Made by a program: the position numbers and the translations under genes. A stretch of DNA of 58,482 nucleotides from an uncultured Clostridium sp. (GTDB lineage: Bacteria; Bacillota; Clostridia; Lachnospirales; Lachnospiraceae), in contig UPYT01000023.1 in the NCBI GenBank assembly GCA_900538475.1, forward strand, positions 1 through 58,482. The letters are read 5' to 3'. The notes beneath the pieces were generated by a model. That model was not told where the DNA came from, did not search any database, and saw only the letters and a list, made by a program, of their open reading frames with translations. Shown piece by piece: positions 53,974-58,482 of the stretch. The first letter of the stretch is position 1. Every line of letters starts with the position of its first letter.

Positions 53974-54010
53974 ATTATACACTATATTGAGACAGTTTCC
54001 TAGTATAAAA
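53974..54010 (-). promoter_or_regulatory. GntR-gene promoter region with operator copy
   Basis: A TATAAT -10 box lies on the minus strand at 53974-53979. At the place of the -35 box is CTAGTATAAAA (54000-54010), which matches CTAGTATACAA at 10 of 11 positions, suggesting autorepression. Confidence 0.55.
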
Positions 54011-54034
54011 TTCTGTACAGATAAAACTTTCAAA

Positions 54035-54072
54035 AGTAAATTCCACTGTCCGCTTATGCGGTGGAATTTACT
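54035..54072. repeat. 12-bp inverted repeat at the IS30 left edge
   Basis: AGTAAATTCCAC (54035-54046) and its complement (54061-54072) flank a 14-base loop about 80 bases before the transposase ATG. It may be an IS terminus or the palindromic target that IS30-type elements favour. Confidence 0.45.
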
Positions 54073-54153
54073 CCTGCATGAGTAGCATTTAATCTTTCAT
54101 ATATTTGTGCTATTCTCAAGAAGATCTTCTGGCAGCAGTAGAAGGAGATCTCT

Positions 54154-54828
54154 ATGAGCAAATATATTCCTGGTAACCAGAAACATCTTTCCCTTGAAGA
54201 CCGCAAATACATTGAGCATTCCCTCAACCGTGGCAGTTCCTTTAAAGATATCGCCCGATTCTTATGCAAGGATCCTACTACTATTTCGAAAGAAGTGAAG
54301 CTCCATCGTGTAAGTGATTGGTATCATAAAGAAACTTTCTTTAACGCTCACAACTTCTGCGTTCACAGATACCAGTGCAGAAAAACAAATGTATGCAGAA
54401 AAATCATACTCTGCAGCATTAAGTGTACTTCCTGTCCCACCTGTAACCAAACCTGCCCCGATTTTGTCAAAGAACAGTGTAACCGTCTTGATAAGGCTCC
54501 TTACGTCTGTAATGGATGTCCGAAAGCTATCAATCATTGTTCCATTGCTCACAAGTACCGTTATGATGCTGTCTTTGCAGACCGCAAGTACAAGGAATGT
54601 CTGTCTTCATCCAGAGCTGGTATAAACATGACAAAACATGAGCTGCATCAAAAGGACATGGTCATTACACCTCTTATTTACCAGGGACAATCGCCCTATC
54701 AGATCATTACAAACCACCCTGAACTGGATATGTCAGTCAGAACACTTTACTCCCAGTTATCTTTCATTTGCTGTTGTCTCCAATCTCCATACACTGATAT
54801 GGATAAAGCCTGCCAGGTATCATGCTGA
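54154..54828 (+). pseudogene. IS30-family transposase, C-terminally truncated
   Basis: The 224-residue frame has the IS30 N-terminal domain (HLSLEDRKYIEHSLNRGSSF, KDIARFLCKDPTTISKEVK), a cysteine-rich middle (CTSCPTCNQTCPDF) and the linker IYQGQSPYQIITNHPEL followed by SVRTLYS. After that the sequence leaves the family, and the DDE catalytic domain is absent. The last 20 residues are unrelated. A start with an AGAAGGAG site is intact. It can no longer transpose by itself. Confidence 0.85.
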
Positions 54829-55416
54829 TATAGCACCCGGCAGTGCTTTCTGAAAATATGGTTTCTCTGTACTTTTTCTTATCACCCCAGAGATGTAGGA
54901 TTTCTCACAGGCGGCAGTATGCTTCACTGCTCCATTGGAATTTAACCATCCCGCCTTCCTTATGGCCGGACCGCGAATTACGGAAGTATCATTGTCCCTG
55001 TCTGGCTTTAACACCGCCGCCGGTTGCAATCCGGCATTTGCTTCTGCGAAACCGCTGTCACCCCGATGGGCTTCATGGCGTGCAGTCGAAGGCTCGACCA
55101 AACAGGAATGTACCTGAAGAATGAGTATTCAGTTTTCAAGGGACATCCGGACTTTCGTCCTTACAAAGTAAGTTTAACAAGAATCCTCCGGTTTCGCGTT
55201 GGCCTCGTAGGCGCACTTTGGTTGTCCTTGCAGGGCTACCTACGGTTCGTTTTGACTTTTTTAGTGTCCTATGCAGTCGGATTGGGGCAAAAAAAATACC
55301 CCGTTGGTTTCCCAACGAGGCATCGAAGACGATTCTATTCTGTTTTCTGTAAACTGGTACCCGTTTATCTCCTGGTGACCATTTGAGTCACGGCCAATGT
55401 ATCAAAAAAGCAAAGC
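54829..55416. other. Accessory DNA without a recognisable gene
   Basis: Several short frames occur on both strands, but none has a ribosome site or a recognised protein. The codon use looks random, and part of the tract (54900-55140) is notably GC-rich compared with its surroundings. It probably contains degraded mobile-element DNA. A terminator-like hairpin for the minus strand lies at 55289-55320. Confidence 0.45.
55289..55320 (-). terminator. Rho-independent terminator after the ATPase/TOPRIM pair
   Basis: On the minus strand CCTCGTTGG-GAAA-CCAACGGGG (one G-U pair) is followed by TATTTTTTTT. It lies about 100 bases after the TOPRIM-like gene and closes the defence-like pair. Confidence 0.8.
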
Positions 55417-55935
55417 TCATCTCAGCAAATCAGACAAGCTGTATTCTCCTTTGGGGATATTTGCTGTTCTGCGATACTCTTTTATGGCTTTCACCAAGAG
55501 CTGTGGGTTACTGAAATACTGCTTCACAAAATCATACGACTTCACATCATGCATCCGAAGATTTGTTTTACAAAATTCGCTTGGTTTTTTTCCAGAACGC
55601 TTAAACTAATCCTATGCTCCTTCCGCATGAATAATCAGCATTTCAATTTCTGGAGCAGTAATGACATTTACCACGTCAATTTTCTGCTCATATGCTTTAC
55701 TCAATCGAAATTCCTCTCTGCGAGAATCCAAAATCCGTATCACAGAAATCTGCTCATCGAATCCTTTCCGTAAGTATCGCTCCTCGGATCGTTTAGCACT
55801 TCTGCAACGGATAACACGTTCTTCCAACATTTCTTCTCTGTTGAAAATCAGAAGATCATTATCAACCAGTATGTCGATAATAGCTTCTTCGTCAGAGCCT
55901 TCACATATACACGCCTTGTATTTTGCTAATTTCAT
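55417..55935 (-). pseudogene. RloB/TOPRIM-like partner with two in-frame amber codons
   Basis: From the ATG at 55935 the frame starts MKLAKYKACICEGSDEEAII, with the EG-E acidic motif of TOPRIM/RloB-like proteins, and reaches IIHAEGA at a TAG (55612-55614). Reading on in the same frame gives Asp, a second TAG (55606-55608), then FKRSGKKPSEF and further conserved-looking sequence to SLSDLLR and a TGA at 55417-55419, about 172 residues. Relatives known to me have Tyr-Asp-(Asp)-Tyr here. So two Tyr-to-amber changes, or recoding, interrupt an otherwise intact gene. It is 12 bases from the ATPase gene. Confidence 0.65.
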
Positions 55936-55947
55936 TCTGCCGCCTCC

Positions 55948-57099
55948 TTAATTGATCGAAGCAGCCAGGCTTTTCTTCAAGCGCATATACGCTTCATATG
56001 CTGGCGTTGTTCCCTCAAGGAAGCCGCTCTGGTAGGCATCACTCTTTTTAATATCATTACGTTTCAATATATAGCTCAAATTTTCTGCTGTAATGCCATT
56101 ACGATTTCTCACAATACAAATTCCGTCATTTCGGTCATATTCATCCAGCAGTTCCGGATAATGCGTAGTGAAAATAAGCGTTCCGCCATTTTTGTTCAGT
56201 CGGCTGTCCATAAAGAAGCGCACTAAGGTCGTTACAATTTCCTTGTTGAAATGATTCTCTATTTCATCTACCAGAAGATAACCACCTGAATGAAGAACTT
56301 CCTTTACCATCGAGAATGTAATGATGCCCTTAATCGTACCAGAGGACAGATACTGCTCAAGGTCTGCCGCATTATTCAGGATAATCTCTTCTTCATCCTT
56401 AAACTTCAAGTGGATAAATGTTTTTCCCTCTGTCTGCTCAAAGCACAATTTCTCAATGGTCGGATCGAGAAATGCAATTACCTCCAATGGAATATCTTCG
56501 GTAAATGGAAGCACATTCACATTCGTATAGGAAAGCAGGCTGAATATTTCCACTGTATCATTCGCTTTTTTATTATGTGCAATGACAAAGCTGACATCAT
56601 CAGAAAGGTATGCTTCATTGCTATTGCGCTGCTCTACAGGCTTCATTCCTGTAAAATCTGTCAGATACTTTTTCGACTTAACGGTTGCAATCGTTTTTTC
56701 CCAAAAGCTTTCAGACAGAATCGAATACACATATCCCCCTGTTTTCGACTTCTTTGCTGCAACTACAGTTTCCAAGCAGCAGACGTAGCTGCGCTTATCA
56801 TAAAAATATGTGCGAATTGTAGCATTCTTCGCTCCGCCAAGAATGCTTTTCGCCTCCACATGATTGATGGGCTCATTTTTCACAATATTTAAGGCCAAGC
56901 TAATGACCTTTAATACCGAGGTCTTGCCAGATGCGTTAATTCCAATGAAAGCACAGGCAGAGTGGAGATAGTAGTTATCCGTCAAACGGTAAAGACTATC
57001 TTTGTCCTCTTCACAAACACGTTGCTGCGTATAAAAGCAAATATCCAAGCCTTTTTTGAATAATGGGAGTCCTTGTGCGGTGATGCGGAGTATTTTCAT
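55948..57099 (-). CDS. AAA ATPase of AbiL-like / OLD-type defence pair
   Basis: About 383 residues starting MKILRITAQGLPLF, with a P-loop GINASGKT (53-60), a Walker B VDEIENHFNKE, and TLIFTTHYPELLDEYDRNDG near the C-terminus, the order seen in SMC/ABC-like ATPases of the AAA_15/AAA_21 group. Such ATPases paired with a TOPRIM-like or RloB-like gene form anti-phage abortive systems (AbiL, PARIS). The ATG at 57099 has AGGAGG ahead and is preferred over an upstream frame to 57177. The ATPase is intact, the partner is not. Confidence 0.82.
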   Translation of the reverse strand: MKILRITAQGLPLFKKGLDICFYTQQRVCEEDKDSLYRLTDNYYLHSACAFIGINASGKTSVLKVISLALNIVKNEPINHVEAKSILGGAKNATIRTYFYDKRSYVCCLETVVAAKKSKTGGYVYSILSESFWEKTIATVKSKKYLTDFTGMKPVEQRNSNEAYLSDDVSFVIAHNKKANDTVEIFSLLSYTNVNVLPFTEDIPLEVIAFLDPTIEKLCFEQTEGKTFIHLKFKDEEEIILNNAADLEQYLSSGTIKGIITFSMVKEVLHSGGYLLVDEIENHFNKEIVTTLVRFFMDSRLNKNGGTLIFTTHYPELLDEYDRNDGICIVRNRNGITAENLSYILKRNDIKKSDAYQSGFLEGTTPAYEAYMRLKKSLAASIN

Positions 57100-57114
57100 A
57101 GGTAGTCCTCCTAT

Positions 57115-57135
57115 AAAAACGGTTTTTCCGTTTTT
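57115..57135. promoter_or_regulatory. Hairpin just before the ATPase ribosome site
   Basis: AAAAACGG (57115-57122) and CCGTTTTT (57128-57135) pair over five bases, immediately upstream of the AGGAGG. It could be an operator or the end of an incoming transcript. Confidence 0.45.
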
Positions 57136-57179
57136 ATTTTCTGATTTGTCTTTGACACTACAAAGTATCCGTTCCATGC

Positions 57180-57374
57180 AGCGAAAGCCTTGTGATTGCC
57201 AACCTGTTCCACTGCATGAAATACATGGAGCACCGTGGAAGTGGCCTACGCAAAATCGTCAGGGAAATCGAAAAGCTGCCTGGATATTTAGCGGCATATA
57301 ATCCTAAAATTTCCTCAACAGCAACAGATTTCAGGATCCTCTTGAAAAATACAAATTACCAACTTAGTCAGTGA
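57180..57374 (+). pseudogene. Remnant of an AlbA_2/HATPase_c_4 ATP-binding protein
   Basis: The frame SLVIANLFHCMKYMEHRGSG then LRKIVREIEKLPGY and TDFRILLKN matches the C-terminal HATPase_c_4 domain of RecG-like ATP-binding regulators, which normally exceed 400 residues. Only about 65 residues remain, without the N-terminal DNA-binding part. It lies antisense to the ATPase leader. The following 57375-57567 stretch holds no gene. Confidence 0.6.
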
Positions 57375-57508
57375 CCAAGTTAGTGAGCAAGATAAATCGC
57401 CGGACATCCCACACGCAGTTTTGAATCTTTGTATCCACCTTATTGCCCACGGCAGTGATGGCGCTCAGTTATAGTGATTGGTATTGTAGGTTTTGCCATC
57501 CGCAGCAG

Positions 57509-57531
57509 TTATTCGAGATTTTCGAATAACT
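57509..57531. repeat. Perfect 9-bp inverted repeat
   Basis: GTTATTCGA and TCGAATAAC are separated by five bases. The adjacent minus-strand frame reads SDLLIELSGI, echoing IDLLIELSCI in the XRE remnant about 150 bases away, so this may be a second partial copy of such a regulator. Confidence 0.4.
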
Positions 57532-57567
57532 GAATGCCGGACAGTTCGATCAGCAAATCACTCATGA

Positions 57568-57789
57568 TCACTCTATCATGGGCACAGCCAATGACAGCTC
57601 CGAAATAATGCTCAGAAGATCATTTTTGATTTCCTCTTTGCTTGACTCGCTGCCCATCAGAAGATAATCCGTGCTGACATGGAGGATGCAGGACAGTTCA
57701 ATCAGTAAGTCAATGGAGCAGCTGCGCTCTCCGTTCTCCATGCGGCTGACATGTTGCTTATTCGCCAATCCCAGGCGAACCGCCAGTTC
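57568..57789 (-). pseudogene. XRE-family regulator, N-terminally truncated
   Basis: Read on the minus strand, ELAVRLGLANKQHVSRMENG then SIDLLIELSCILHVSTDYLL is the recognition helix and C-terminal part of a Cro/C1-type helix-turn-helix protein. The N-terminal helix is missing: a TAG is met just upstream (about 57790), in the integrase terminator region. About 70 residues remain. Confidence 0.6.
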
Positions 57790-57820
57790 CTAAATTTACC
57801 CCAACTCTTGACAAAGAGCC

Positions 57821-57855
57821 AAAAAAACTCCTCAGAACCGAAGTCCTGAGGAGTC
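57821..57855 (-). terminator. Rho-independent terminator after the integrase
   Basis: On the minus strand ACTCCTCAG-GACTTCGGTT-CTGAGGAGT forms a stem capped by a UUCG-type loop, followed by TTTTTTT. It is a strong terminator about 180 bases after the integrase stop. Confidence 0.92.
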
Positions 57856-58036
57856 GTAATTCGTATTGAATTGTCGTGAGACAAGAAATTATCTCTTGCT
57901 GAACTGAGGAGCTCTACGAGCTGCCTTGAGACCGTATTGAAATTCTTTGATTGCCGTTTTTCCTTGATATTCCGGGCTTTTCCGGCTTTCTGCCTCTCAG
58001 TTATCCGGTGTGCGGACCATAAAAAACGGCCTTTTT

Positions 58037-58482
58037 TCATTCAGCAATAGTCTGCTGAAACGCACCATTTACTACCCCAAACAGCTCCTCTGGTTTATTG
58101 TACTTCACTTTTGCATAGATGTCCATAGTTGTTTTGCTGTTTTCGTGTCCGGCAAGGTATTGTACTGTCTTTGGATCAACGCCCGCATAGAGAAGATTGG
58201 TGATGTAAGTGTGCCGTAGCTGATGGGGTGTCACATCGAAGTCCAGCGTATATTTGATTTTGGGTTGATTCTTCTGGGTCATACCCAGCGTTGGAGTAAC
58301 CGTATATTTGACACTCTCCCCATTTACATACTTATAATAGTTCCGGGGCTTGGTGGAACGAACAACTACATACTGCCACACTCTTTGAAACTGCGAAGCA
58401 GCCAGCGGCTCTCCTTTGCTGTCAGCGATCACATAATCTGATATGGAATTTTCTTTCGCTTCTCTCAGACAATCCACCAAAC
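58037..58482 (-). CDS. Tyrosine site-specific integrase, C-terminal part
   Basis: About 148 residues are visible and the gene continues past the window. HQLRHTYITNLLYAGVD, YLAGHENSKTTMDIYAKV show the Arg, His, His/Trp-position and Tyr of the tyrosine recombinase active site. Such enzymes integrate and excise conjugative transposons and phages. It points away from the defence-like genes in transcription order but sits at their edge, so it may belong to the element that brought them. Confidence 0.92.
   Translation of the reverse strand, partial: LVDCLREAKENSISDYVIADSKGEPLAASQFQRVWQYVVVRSTKPRNYYKYVNGESVKYTVTPTLGMTQKNQPKIKYTLDFDVTPHQLRHTYITNLLYAGVDPKTVQYLAGHENSKTTMDIYAKVKYNKPEELFGVVNGAFQQTIAE

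Noticed and set aside
54820..55101. 93-codon minus-strand frame with protein-like composition
   Set aside because: No ribosome site, no recognised domain, and the equally long frames on the opposite strand make chance the best explanation.

Overview
The window reads as a chromosomal segment of a gut-type Clostridia, most likely Lachnospiraceae. This rests on gene content and order (tsaE-tsaB-rimI, tex, secA-prfB, long-form hpf), Gram-positive style ribosome sites (AGGAG family), bifurcating-type Etf proteins, and IS relics typical of that family. Genus and species cannot be fixed from the sequence alone.

Layout. Positions 1-24.7 kb are core housekeeping, nearly all on the minus strand: a partial tRNA-Ser(UGA), a decayed YitT gene, cutC, ispD, tsaD, rnz, rimI-tsaB-tsaE (t6A tRNA modification), a YcxB-like protein, tex, two small membrane proteins, hom plus an ACT regulator, prfB with its programmed +1 frameshift, secA, hpf, a membrane acyltransferase, an NlpC/P60 hydrolase, trxB, an SDR, greA-like and a MATE exporter. 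Between secA and hpf lies a dense cluster of DnaA boxes, although no dnaA or dnaN is in view.

Positions 25.1-38.5 kb hold a visibly AT-richer, twelve-gene minus-strand cluster for acyl-CoA metabolism: SDR, CoA-transferase, two transporters, acyl-CoA ligase, acyl-CoA dehydrogenase, MaoC hydratase, EtfB/EtfA, MBL hydrolase, an Fe-S flavin enoate-reductase-like enzyme and an FMN reductase. A textbook -24/-12 sigma-54 promoter precedes it. Two tandem sigma-54 activators are divergently encoded next to it (38.9-41.3 kb).

Positions 41.4-52.9 kb hold a second acyl-CoA cluster of the HadIBC/FldIBC type: radical 2-hydroxyacyl-CoA dehydratase and its activator, a YkvI-like transporter, acyl-CoA ligase, acyl-CoA dehydrogenase, EtfB, ferredoxin-fused EtfA, family III CoA-transferase and another MBL hydrolase. 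A FadR-type GntR regulator sits just upstream. A recurrent CTAGTATACAA / TTGTATACAA element lies before its own gene, before the activator gene and inside the operon before the ligase. Together the two clusters suggest use of hydroxy or unsaturated carboxylic acids as electron acceptors through CoA activation, dehydration and Etf-linked enoyl-CoA reduction. The substrates are not determined.

IS relics lie at both edges of the 25-54 kb segment. From 54 to 58.5 kb the window is accessory DNA: an IS30-type fragment, an AbiL-like pair of ATPase and TOPRIM/RloB-like protein whose second gene carries two in-frame amber codons, fragments of an HATPase_c_4 protein and an XRE regulator, and a tyrosine integrase that runs off the window.
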